NCBI GenBank assembly: GCA_019279435.1
Contig: JAAALK010000288.1
Coordinates: 51,465,742-51,529,741 of the forward strand
Length of the DNA stretch: 64,000 bases
Direction: 5' to 3'
Source: Zizania palustris
Taxonomy: Eukaryota; Streptophyta; Magnoliopsida; Poales; Poaceae
Part shown: positions 1-9,869 of the stretch, piece after piece
Position numbering within the stretch: the stretch's first letter is position 1
How the letters are laid out: the number at the start of each line of letters is the position of its first letter
The notes under the pieces: generated by a model
Database searches by the model: none
Told to the model about the DNA's origin: nothing
The model's input: the letters and a program-made list of their open reading frames with translations, nothing else
Translations under genes and position numbers: made by a program

Positions 1-1328
1 AGAAGTCGAGGCGCATCGAAGGCATGGTCCGGGTGAGGCTCGTCGAGGAGTGTGCTCGGGGAGAGACACTGCGACGAAGTGCTCATGGAATGCTTCATGC
101 GGAGGCCTTGGACGAAGGAGGGACTTCGAAGGGTGGTACTCCGAAGGTGGGGCTTCGGAGTGAGGATGACTTGAGGTGCTTCGGCCGTGCATGGCTTCGG
201 TACACGGACGGACGGTGTTCGAGCTTGGAGTAGCTGCGAAGCCGTGGTGGTCCACTCCGGAGGTGGTGGTGCGAAGGCCCAAGGGCTTTGACGGCTTCGG
301 CTCAAAACCGTCACTGTATCGAAGGACTTCTTCGGCGGAGCGAAGGCCAACGGGATGCAGGCTTCTCGCCGAAGCTACCGCACCCTCCGGTGCGAAGGGA
401 GGTTCCAGAAGTCAAAACTGTAAAGGCTGACACTGTCTGTTCTGAAAAAGGCTGACACTGTCCCCTCTGCAGCTGACAGAGAAGCCTCCAGAATAAAGGT
501 GGACTACCTTTTGTACCCCTTAGTTCTGTAGAGACAAATCAGTTGTAAACCCTAGGGGTAAAGTAGTCACTTCCTTAGGATGAAGCCGTGGGCTATAAAT
601 ATGGGGGCTCGGTAGGTAACATTTAACACTTTGAGCATTTACTGTTGAGCTCCTGTACACAGACCTCGCTGGTTTTCATCCAGAGTTCAATATATTTTGT
701 GTTCCTTGTTCAAGCGGCGAAGCCCTGCTTCCTTGTGCTTTTGCTTGAGCTCGCTTTGCATACCTCGCTAGTTTTTAGTTCACCGAAGCCTGTCTTGGCG
801 AAGGGTGTTTTTCTTGCGAAGTGTGTTTTTCAGTGTGCTGTCGCTCTATGTAACACGAGGCAAGACCTCGCTGCTTACTAGCGAAGCCCTGGTCGTATCC
901 CGTTTTGCTTCCTGTGTCGAAGCCCTTAGCGTAGTCCATTTTGTGTGCGTGTAGACCTTCGAGTACGAAGCCCAGCACCAGTTGCTGTCGCCAAAGTACT
1001 TGGTCGAAGTCCTCAGAGGGCTGTCCACTCTTGCGAAGGGTGAAGTGCAAAGCTTGCTCAAAGCACCTCGTGTGCGGAGCCTGCACTGACTTAGCAGAGT
1101 AGATTTTCGAGGGTTGTAAGTGGAGCGAAGTCTTCTTGGCTTCGAACTTTTGGTCCTCCGAAGCCTGTGTTCGAAGGTGTCAAAGTACCTCCGAACCAGA
1201 CCTTCGAAGGTTGTGTTCGAAGCCTGTTCCGCAGAAGACAGAACAGAACCGAAGGCTAAATTTTTAGCCCGAAATTTTAATAGCTCCCATTCACTCCCCC
1301 CCCTCTGGTCGCCGTTTCCGGTCCAACA
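1..1328 (+). repeat. L1-a: LTR of the L1 Copia family, right part only
   Basis: It matches the right part of the complete L1 LTR at 4778-6998, including the promoter block and the terminus GGTCCAACA. The left part lies outside the window, so it cannot be said whether this is a solo LTR or the 3' LTR of a full element. It interrupts the Copia-1 integrase reading frame, which resumes at 1329. AACTC (1329-1333) would be one half of the target-site duplication. Confidence 0.85.
594..601 (+). promoter_or_regulatory. TATA box of LTR L1-a
   Basis: TATAAATA follows a block reading CCTAGGGGTAAAGTAGT that is shared by all three L1 LTR copies. Its place in the right half of the LTR fits a U3/R boundary just downstream. 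Confidence 0.6.
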
Positions 1329-3729
1329 AACTCTTAGTTCGTCAGCTTCTATAGTGATCAAGGCCTTGATCATTAGTTCTCTGCCCCTTACACTCCCCCA
1401 CGGAACGGCGTTGTGGAACGAAAGAACCGCACGCTAGTCGAGATGGCCAGGATGATGCTTGATGAGCATAGGACTCCTAGGCACTTTTGGGCTGAAGCTG
1501 TGAACACAGCTTGCTATCTTTCCAACCGCATTTTTCTTAGAGCTTACTTAGGTAAGACGTCATATGAGTTGCGATTTGGCAGACAGCCCAAGGTGAGTCA
1601 CTTGCGAGCTTTTCGATTCAAGTGCTTTGTGCTTAATAAGGGAGGGCATTTGGACAAGTTTGAGTCTCGTTGCTAGGATGGAGTCTTTCTTGGTTATGCT
1701 TTGCATTCTCGAGGCTTTCGTGTTTGGAACCTAGACTCTCAGCTGCTTGTCGAGACTTGTGAGGTTTCTTTTGATGAGTCCATGCCATCACTGACTCCTT
1801 CTTTTGAGCTTTCTGGATATGATGAGCTTGGAGAGTCCATCTTCGAGGAAGATGATGACACTTCTGCTGATGATGAGGGTGGGCCCTCTGCACCTCCTGC
1901 AGACCCCACACCTTCTAAGACTTTGACTGAGGATGAGGACGGACCTCTAATCACTCCTTCTACTTCGATCGAGCCTCCTCAGCCGAGTCCAGAGGTGCCA
2001 GGTGCTGACTCCAGTGAGATGACCTCTCAGCCGAGTCCAGAGGAGCCAGTTGCTGACTTGGGTGAGGTGACTTCAGATCACCTAGGATCCCAAGCAGTTC
2101 AGCATGATCACCCTTCAGAGCTCATCACCGGTGATATTATTGAGAGATCCTTATGGTCTTCAGTTGGTTCTCTTGCTATGTTTGCTGAGTCTGCTTTTGT
2201 TGCTACTTTTGAGCCTAGAGACGTTTCTCATGCTCTTTCTGATTCAAATTGGATAAACGCCATGCAAGAAGAGCTTGAAAATTTTGTTCGCAATCGGGTT
2301 TGGACACTAGCTGAGCTGCCACCTGGATGCAACACCATAGGCACCAAGTGGGTGTTTAAAAACAGACAAGGTGAAGATGGAGTTGTGGTGCGCAACAAAG
2401 CTCGACTAGTCGCACAGGGTTTTTGTCAAAAAGAAGGTATTGATTTTGAAGAGACTTTTGCCCCTGTTGCTCGTCTTGAGTCCATTCGTATTCTATTGGC
2501 CTTTGCTGCTTCTAAAGGTTTTAAGCTTTATCAAATGGATGTTAAGAGTGCTTTTCTAAACGGGTATATATAGGAGGAGGTCTATGTTAAACAGCCCCCC
2601 CCCCGTTTTGAGAACCCTAAGTTGCCTCGACATGTTTTCAAGCTACAGAAGGCTTTATATGGTCTGAAGCAAGCCCCCAGGGCTTGGTATGATCGCCTAA
2701 AGTAGTTTTTGTTGCATAAAGGTTTTGTGATGGGTTCTGTGGACAAGACTCTTTTCTTGCTTAGAGATGGCTTAGATTTACTTGGATGATATTATTTTTG
2801 GTGGTTCAAATAATGAGCTTGTGTCCAAGTTTTCTGAGCAGATGTATAGCGAGTTTGAGATCAGTCTCATGGGAGAACTCAAGTACTTTTTAGGGCTCCA
2901 GATCAAGCAGACCAAGGACGGCATTTTAATCCACCAGGGTAAGTACACGAGGGATATGCTGAAGAAGTTTGACTTTGGTGGAAAGCTGAAGCCACAGATG
3001 ACCCCAATGGGTACATCTGGAGGTCTGGACTAGGACAAGAACGGCGTCAAGGTAAACGAGAGAGAGTATCGAGGGATGATCGGATCACTGCTATACTTGA
3101 CTACAACGAGACCGAACATTCAGTTTGCCGTGGGTGTGTGCACGTGTTTTCAGTCTTCACCACGCGCATCTCACTGGCAGGATGTGAAGCGTATTTTCAG
3201 GTATCTTACTTACGCTCCTGATTTAGGTCTTTATTATTCTACATCATCATCTCTTGATTTAGCTGGTTTTTCTAACGCTGATTTTAGTGGGTGTCGGCTG
3301 GATCGCAAGTCGACTTCCGGTACTTGCCAGCTTCTTGGTTCTTCGCTTGTTTCTTGGTCTTCTTGAAAACAATCTGGAGTTGCACTTTCTACTACTGAGG
3401 TTGGGTATGTAGTTGCTGCTAGCTGCTGTTCTCAGTTGGTTTGGATGATTTCTACTTTGCGGGATTTTGGGTTGTTTTTCCCTGCTAGAGTTCCTTTGTT
3501 TTGTGATAGCACTAGTGCAATTAGTGTAGGGAAAAACCAATGTCTTCATTCAAAAACCAAACATATTGATGTGCGCATTCACTTTCTGACGGATCAATAT
3601 GAGAAATAGGTCATAGATCTTGTTCATGTTGATACCCATCAACAGTTGGCTGATATTTTTACCAAACCCCTATATTAGTCGACATTTGAGCGTTTGCAAG
3701 GGGATTTGGGAGTTGTGTATCCTTTTTAG
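1329..3729 (+). pseudogene. Copia-1 pol remnant: integrase end, RT, RNase H
   Basis: The reading frame begins inside the integrase core just after L1-a. The PYTP..NGVVERKN motif with the catalytic Glu lies near 1380-1430. An acidic Ser/Pro-rich linker (about 1830-2150) precedes the RT. The RT shows KWVFK, QMDVKSAFLNG (ending at about 2566), YGLKQAPRAW and a YLDD active site at 2779-2790. RNase H-like sequence with STTE and a C-terminal ADIFTKPL block runs to 3729. In-frame stops fall at 1335, 1374, 1674, 2571, 2703, 3031, 3364, 3607 and 3676. All are TAG except TGA at 3364. A frame change with probable loss of a few codons lies near 2760. The gene is dead. Confidence 0.9.
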
Positions 3730-4777
3730 GATACTTTGAGTCAGTTTTTCTTTCTTCTTTATTTTTTATTGAGTCATTTTGTGTGCGTTCATATCATGCA
3801 TAATCATATATCACATTTTGAGCTAGCTTCTGTTATATGATTGATCTGCTTTACTTACTCTAGCCAGTATATGTTTTTGATTACTTGTCGATGATCATGT
3901 TCTGTTTCAGTTCACATGATATATCTGATATTTGTCATATGCATGGATTTTATGCTTTAAAATTGAAAAATGATCACCATTGCTATTGGTAACTAGCATG
4001 TGTAGGCTAAATGCTTTTGCTATCTTTTACATGCCTGGTAGCTAGATCCTTACTTAGATGCAGATATGCAACTTGGACATCTATATGCTTTAAACATGAA
4101 AAATGTGCTATAAAAATGATAAAAATTCAGAAAAATGAAAAATTTATGCATTTTTATGATTATTAGAAAAGATCCAAGTGGGTTTGCTTTGTCGCATTGC
4201 ATTGTTCTAGACTGCTTACCATAGCACTATGGTATGAACTAGGACGGTGTAATGTATTCCAAGACCAATGTCTTAAGCTTCTGATGGTCCAGTTCTGGCC
4301 TAGGCTTGACTTGGTCAGTTAGCATAAGGTTTGACATGCAAATAACCCCTGGCAGAAATGAAAAATAAAAAGGAAAAAGAAAAAGTCTGAAAAATTTAAA
4401 AAGATGACAAGTTTGCTGAAGCACTTTGCTATGGACAATGCTTATCTTGGTAGATATCAGTTAGCTTTTGCATCTCATGCTTTACTTTGCTTGTCAACTA
4501 GAAAATGTGGTGATGCTTTTGTTTGCAAAAATTGAAAAATGTGTGCTAATGACTCTCTTTAGATATCATCTGTTGCACTGATCATGTCATGTATCTTAGA
4601 TAGTATATCTTTTGTTATACCTGTTAGATGTTATAATTGCAGCCAATCATATCTAAGAAGCATGCTTTTACACTCCACATGCACCCCATTTGCATTCATA
4701 GCATATTTTGAGGGGGAGATGCATTTTAGGGGGAGTTTGTGTCTATGTCTCTTTAGAGTGCATTTAGTCTCACTTGA
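3730..4777 (+). other. Copia-1 3' non-coding tail, left part
   Basis: AT-rich sequence with no usable reading frame. It contains two purine runs near 4710-4735 (each with GGGGGAG) that look like extra polypurine tracts. It is cut by the solo LTR at 4778, and the same tail resumes at 7004. Confidence 0.6.
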
Positions 4778-6998
4778 TGAGAAACCAAGGGTTAGTTTCG
4801 GAGTCTGTGATGAGTGATTGACAGATTTTACCCTCTGATTCGAAGGGGTCCCTCCGAAGGGGTTCGGATGTTGGTTCTTCGAAGGTGTTCGGAGGCTGTT
4901 TCACCGAAGGGTTCAGTGGGTCTGTTGGCTACAGCTGTTGCAGCAGAGTGTGCTTGTCGGAGGGGTCTGACAGTACACGATGACTTGGCTGTACCGAAGG
5001 GTTCGGTACTTTGGGCGGTACACCGGAGTGTGTATCGGAGGTTGCTTACCCGAAGAGGTCTCCGGAGTACTGGATACACTTGTCTGCTTGTCTGTGGTGC
5101 GCAGGTGACTTTGGAGGTGAGGGAAGGTTCGTAGCAGGTGAACCTGGGTCAAGCGGGAGGCTTGATGCCAAGGGAGCAGGGGGCTCCATCACGAAGGCTG
5201 CGAAGGGGTCGAGGTCAGACCACGGGTCGAGGTGTGCCAGGAGAAGGCAGTAAGTGCGGAGCGTGGCTCCGGGTGAAGGTACTCCGAGATGAAGTCCTTG
5301 GAGGCGAGGCACTTCGAAGGGTACTCCGAATGGAGTGACTTCGGAGTATGGTGGATAGTCCTCAGCAATGAGGCAAGGTGTTCGAAGTGTGCTCCAGAGG
5401 GAGGCACTCGAAGGTATACCCGACAAAGGTCTTAGAAGTCGAGGTGCATCGAAGGCATGGTCCAGGTGAGGATCATCGAGGAGTGTGCTCGGGGAGAGAC
5501 ACTGCGAGGAAGTGCTCATGGAATGCTTCATGCGGAGGGCTTGGACGAAGGAGGGACTTCGAAGGGTGATACTCCGAAGGTGGGGCTTCGGAGTGAGGCT
5601 GGCTTTGGAGTGAAGCTGACTTCGGAGCAAGGCTGACTCCGGAGCGAAGCAGGCTCTGGAGCGAGGCTGGCTCCGGAGTAAGGATGACTTGTGGTACTTT
5701 GGCCATTCATGGCTTCGGTACACGGACTGACAGAGTTCGAGCTGGGAGAAGCTACGAAGCCATGGTGGTCCACTCCGAAGGTGTTGGTGCGAAGGCCCAA
5801 GGGCTTTGATGGCCTCGGCTCAAAACCGTCACTGTATCGAAGGCTGACTTCGGTGAAGCGAAGGCCATTAGGCTCAAGGCTTCTCACCGAAGCTACTGCA
5901 CCCCTCGCGTGCGAAGGGGGCTTCAGAAGGGTCCAAAACTGCAAAGGCTGACAGCGTCTGCTCTGCAAAAGCTGGTACTTTCCCCTCTACGAAGCTGACA
6001 AAAGAAGCCTTCAAATAAAGTAGACTACCAGTTGTACCCCTGTTCTGATGAGCCAAACCAGTGTAAACCCTAGGGGTAAAGTAGTCTATTCATAGGGCTG
6101 AATAGTGCCTATAAATAGTGGATGCTAGCTAGGTCATATCAGCACTTTGAGCAGTCATTTTTGAGCTCATGTGCTAGCCGCCACATACCTTGTATTCATC
6201 CTGTGAGTTCATTTTGTGTTCCCTGTTCAAGCAATGAAGCTTTGATTCTATTTTCATTTTCTGCTTGAACTTGTATGCATACTTCTCTGCATGCTTCGAT
6301 TTCTATGTACTCCATTTTCTTGTGAGTTTTTCTGGAGAGGTGTGTGAGAAGCCTGTTCGAGCGAAGTGTGTTCGAGAGAAGTGTGTTTTTCAGTGTTTGT
6401 TCGCTCTGTGTAAACTGGAGGCTAGACCTCTCTGATTACTAGCAAAGCACTGGTCTTGGCTTAGATCAAAGCCCATTTTTATTTCCTTGTCGAAGTCCTC
6501 GGTGAAGTCTGTTTAGTGTGCGTTTAGACCTTCGAAGTACGAAGCCCAGCACCAGTTGCTGTCACTGAGTATTTGGTCGAAGCCCGCAGAGGGAAGTCTG
6601 CTCTTGCGAAGTCTGTAGTGCGAAGCCTGCTCGAAGGCACCCAGTGTGTGGAGCCTGCACTGACTAAGCAAAGCTGATCGAAGTCCTCAGAGGGAAGTCC
6701 GCTCTTGCGAAGGGTGAAGTGCGAAGCCTGCTCGAAGGCACTCTGTGTGCGGACCTGCACTGACTTTGCAGAAGCTGAATTTTCGAGGTTGTGGGTGGAG
6801 CGAAGTTTTCTTGGCTTTGAACTTTTGCTCCTTGCGAAGCCTGTGTTTGGAGCTGTAAAATACCTCCGAACCAGAACTTTGAAGGGTGTGTTCGAAGTCT
6901 ATTCCGTAGAAGACAGAATTAAAACAGAAGGCTATTTTTAGTCTGAAATTTTAAAAGCTCCCATTCACCCCCCTCCGGTCGCCGTTTCCGGTCCAACA
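4778..6998 (+). repeat. L1-b: complete solo LTR of the L1 Copia family
   Basis: It starts TGAGAAACC and ends GGTCCAACA, about 2.2 kb. It is flanked by the 5-bp direct repeat CTTGA at 4773-4777 and 6999-7003. No internal sequence is attached, so it is a solo LTR, the expected product of recombination between the two LTRs of an inserted element. The sequence is rich in CTTCGAAG- and CCGAAGG-like words. Short ORFs within it are by-products of these repeats, not genes. Confidence 0.93.
6110..6117 (+). promoter_or_regulatory. TATA box of solo LTR L1-b
   Basis: TATAAATA lies at the same place as in the other L1 copies, after the shared CCTAGGGGTAAAGTAGT block. If active it would drive transcription into the tail of Copia-1. 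Confidence 0.55.
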
Positions 6999-7003
6999 CT
7001 TGA

Positions 7004-7354
7004 TGAGTCCAATTGTCAACAAGGGGGAGAATTTTTGGAGTTTAGAGGACATTTTTGACATTTTTGGCTTTCTCTGGGATTTATTTCAGGGGGAGTATTT
7101 CAGTTTTTTTGCCTTTACTCTTTATATCCTTGTTGATAGTTCTGAGATTGCACTTGTTTTTTGAGTCTTTATTTTTTGGTTAACCATAATGACCGTTTTC
7201 TTGCTTTTGTTTGGCTTTTGGTCATTAGGGTTAAACTTTTATTTTCTTCCTTCCATTTTTCTTTTGTTTTTGTTTTCGTGTTTCCACATGTTTTTTGCAG
7301 CTTCTGAAGAAGTGCTGAAGAGGGTGTTGACAATGCACCCATCAAGGGGGAGAT
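7004..7354 (+). other. Copia-1 3' tail, right part, with polypurine tract
   Basis: This resumes the tail cut at 4777. Purine runs AAGGGGGAGA (about 7018) and CAGGGGGAGT (about 7087) precede the likely true polypurine tract AAGGGGGAGAT at 7344-7354, which abuts the TG start of the 3' LTR. No coding sequence is seen. Confidence 0.7.
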
Positions 7355-9132
7355 TGAGAAACCATGTTGAAGAACATGGGTTTTATACTCCAGATGTGAT
7401 GATTGATTGTTAACGGAAGTCAAGAAGAGACATGAAGACCTGCAATGTCTGGGACGCGTGTGACTCAGGTACAAGGGCAGCGAGCGACAGCCGGGCAGAG
7501 GAGCCGCAGAGTCGAGTTGGCCCAATCCGAGTACATGGGCTAGGAGTGGCAGAGGATCTACTGGTCTGTTGACTGGGTTTGACTCAGGTACACGGGCGGC
7601 GAGCGGTTGCTGGGCTGAGGAAGATGCGGGGTCGGGTCGGCCCAATCTGGGTACCCGGTGCGAAGACTGTGTACACTTTGTCAGTTTCGGCGCAAAACTG
7701 ACAACCGATGATTATTTTGTTTTTACGGTATTAATATTTAGTTTTTAAGTCCAGAATATTTTTATTTTTGTCAGTTGATTTTTCTAAGGGTATTTTAGTA
7801 ATTTCGGATTTTATTTTAGAGTCAGTGTAATTTACCCTAGGGGTAAATTAGTCTTTTTCATGTATTAAGAGTAACCTATAAATAGGCCCCTACCCCCTAG
7901 GGATAGGGGGACTGTTTTCCCAATAATCAATCTACTCCAATCCACTGCATGGTTTTCATCTGCAAATTTCTCTCGCCGCCGGTCATGCTTCCGAAAGTCA
8001 TCGTCTTTCTCCTTCCACCCGTCGCGACTCCGCGCGTGAAGCCACATCTACAGCAGGCACATGCGCTTCATCGCTTTTTGGCTTGCGTAGAGGCGGGAGA
8101 CTAGGAGTGCAGCAGCACCATGTCAGATCGGGCCACAGTAGCAGCAGCAAAGACCACGGCTCTATCTCTCTTCTTCTGCACGCGAAGCACACGGGCTAGG
8201 CGCAGCCTCGTGCAGTTCACCCAGAAAGCAGCATCATTGTTGATTAATTTAGTCAATTAATCTCTAAAGCTATCTCCTCGGTTTGCGTGCCTAAATATAT
8301 TTATCTGGGAATACTGATGCATGTCAGAAACTGCATCTAGTGCAGCTTTATTGATTCATGTGCGTGGAAATTTGACAAGTAGTACATGCTATCAATTGCA
8401 GCGCGTAAATTTTTTTTTTGGCCAGCGCCCCTGGTTTCGCGCACGGCAGCCAACACAAAAAATTTTCGCTACAGCAGCAGCACGTACGTGCGGTACACGG
8501 CGGCAAGGCGCGCGGCAGAAAGCACACGGCGCGCGCGGCGACGGTGACGTCATGCAGGTAAGTTAGTTTAATCTACTATTTTTTAGCTCTTTAGATTAAA
8601 TCAATAGTTATATCTTTTAATTACCAGTAAATTTGTTTTAGTATTTTCGTAGATAATTTTTATTTGCTAGACATTATTATTTAATCTACTTATTAATTAT
8701 CTCGTATTATTTATTTAAATATTTTTGTTTAATCCGCTCATATTAAAAGAAAAAATTATTATTAGTTAGAGTAATATGTTTATCCTAGTTTTTACGTGTA
8801 ATATTTTTAGGTTTATTTCTTAATTAATTTTTGAATGATCCATGTTTTATTCACTTAATTAGTATTTTATTTCTACACTACAATATAAATATTTCATGAT
8901 ATATCTAGATGTTTTTATTTACTACAGTATTTCTATTTAGATTATCTTTAATATCATTTTAATTAGGACACCGGTTATTTCTAGGCTAGACAACTTTAGT
9001 TCCTGTAATTTGCCTTGCTAATATTATTTGTCTGGTTAAGTTCGTTTAGGTGTTGGGATTAAGTCATAGTTTAGCAAGAAATTTTTAGGCGCCCATTCAC
9101 CCTCCCCTCTGGTCACTACTTTCGGTCCTACA
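7355..9132 (+). repeat. Copia-1 3' LTR
   Basis: It starts TGAGAAACC right after the polypurine tract and ends CGGTCCTACA, about 1.78 kb. The terminal block GGCGCCCATTCACC is shared with the LTR fragment near 52650 and, in reverse, with the LTR at 60421. It has a TATA box and an AT-rich R/U5 part. No gene is recognised. Confidence 0.88.
7877..7884 (+). promoter_or_regulatory. TATA box of the Copia-1 3' LTR
   Basis: TATAAATA follows a CCTAGGGGTAAATTAGT block resembling the one upstream of the L1 TATA boxes. It would read out into Gypsy-F sequence. Confidence 0.55.
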
Positions 9133-9209
9133 GTGGTGTCGGCGACACCCTAGCATAGAAGCTCGTTCTAACATCTCAACTCCTCTACCTTGGCAGTTAA
9201 ACGGTGTCC

Positions 9210-9734
9210 CTACTGGACCTGGTGGTGAAGCTCTCTGTTCTCGTGGTTCAGGCTCTCTGACGAATGGCGATAGAAGTCGATGGTATCACGCTTGCTGTTG
9301 GCGTCGAGTATGGCCTCTACGTGAAGTTCGTCCATCGCCTCTAGTAGTCGTATGGTGTGGCCGATCACGGAGTGACGCTGGGAGAATGTGCTGATGTAGA
9401 TGCTGTGACGACTCCCTAGAGTGCGCATAGGCATGAAGCGGTAGTCCGTGTCGTAGAGCTGACTGTCGTAGATCACCCGGAGCTCGGAGAGGGCCTAAAG
9501 AGCGGTGCGCTGACTGGCCACCAAAAAGGTGGGTCCTCCGGTTCGGTAAGTGTGGGCCTTCTGCGTGGAAGGGCGGATGACGAATGTGACCTCGCAGTAG
9601 CTCTCACTCTGATCGGGGGAGACTCTGTGGAACGCGGGCTCGTGCTCGAATCCGAGGAAACCTACGAGCATGCGAAGCTCGCGAATGAAGCCAGCCTCAT
9701 CGCGGAGAGTCCCACTCATGGTATGGACTGGCAT
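9210..9734 (-). pseudogene. Unrecognised ORF just downstream of the Gypsy-F PBS
   Basis: A minus-strand frame begins MPVHTMSGTLRDEAG at 9734, about 120 bases after the PBS. It runs as two open blocks (9734-9495 and 9476-9210) joined in the same frame by a single TAG at 9495-9497. The protein is about 170 residues with no motif I can assign to gag, protease or RT. I have the impression that similar short proteins sit at this place in other grass Gypsy elements, but I cannot verify that here. It may be a leader or pre-gag ORF. Confidence 0.5.
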
Positions 9735-9854
9735 CTACAAAAGAGAGAAATTTTTGTAAAAATTCTGAAACACGAGGTAGTAAGTAGTTTGTAAGAAAAT
9801 ACGGTTAATATAAGTCCTAGGGTCAGGTCTGTTTGGCTTCCTACAGTCAAGTCG

Positions 9855-9866
9855 GCTCTGATACCA
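9855..9866 (-). other. Gypsy-F primer-binding site
   Basis: On the minus strand this reads TGGTATCAGAGC, complementary to the 3' end of initiator tRNA-Met. It lies 3 bases from the LTR edge at 9870, which fixes the element's orientation. Confidence 0.8.
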
Positions 9867-9869
9867 TCC

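Larger units (their letters stand above)
1329..9132 (+). mobile_element. Copia-1, SIRE/Maximus-like element, right part
   Basis: This holds the end of integrase, RT and RNase H (1329-3729), a long AT-rich 3' tail with several GGGGGAG tracts, a polypurine tract at 7344-7354 and a 3' LTR (7355-9132). The 5' LTR, gag and protease are outside the window. The long non-coding stretch between pol and the 3' LTR and the polypurine style resemble the SIRE/Maximus lineage; the lineage call is inference. A solo L1 LTR is inserted at 4778-6998. GTGGT (9133-9137) would be the right target-site duplication. Confidence 0.8.
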
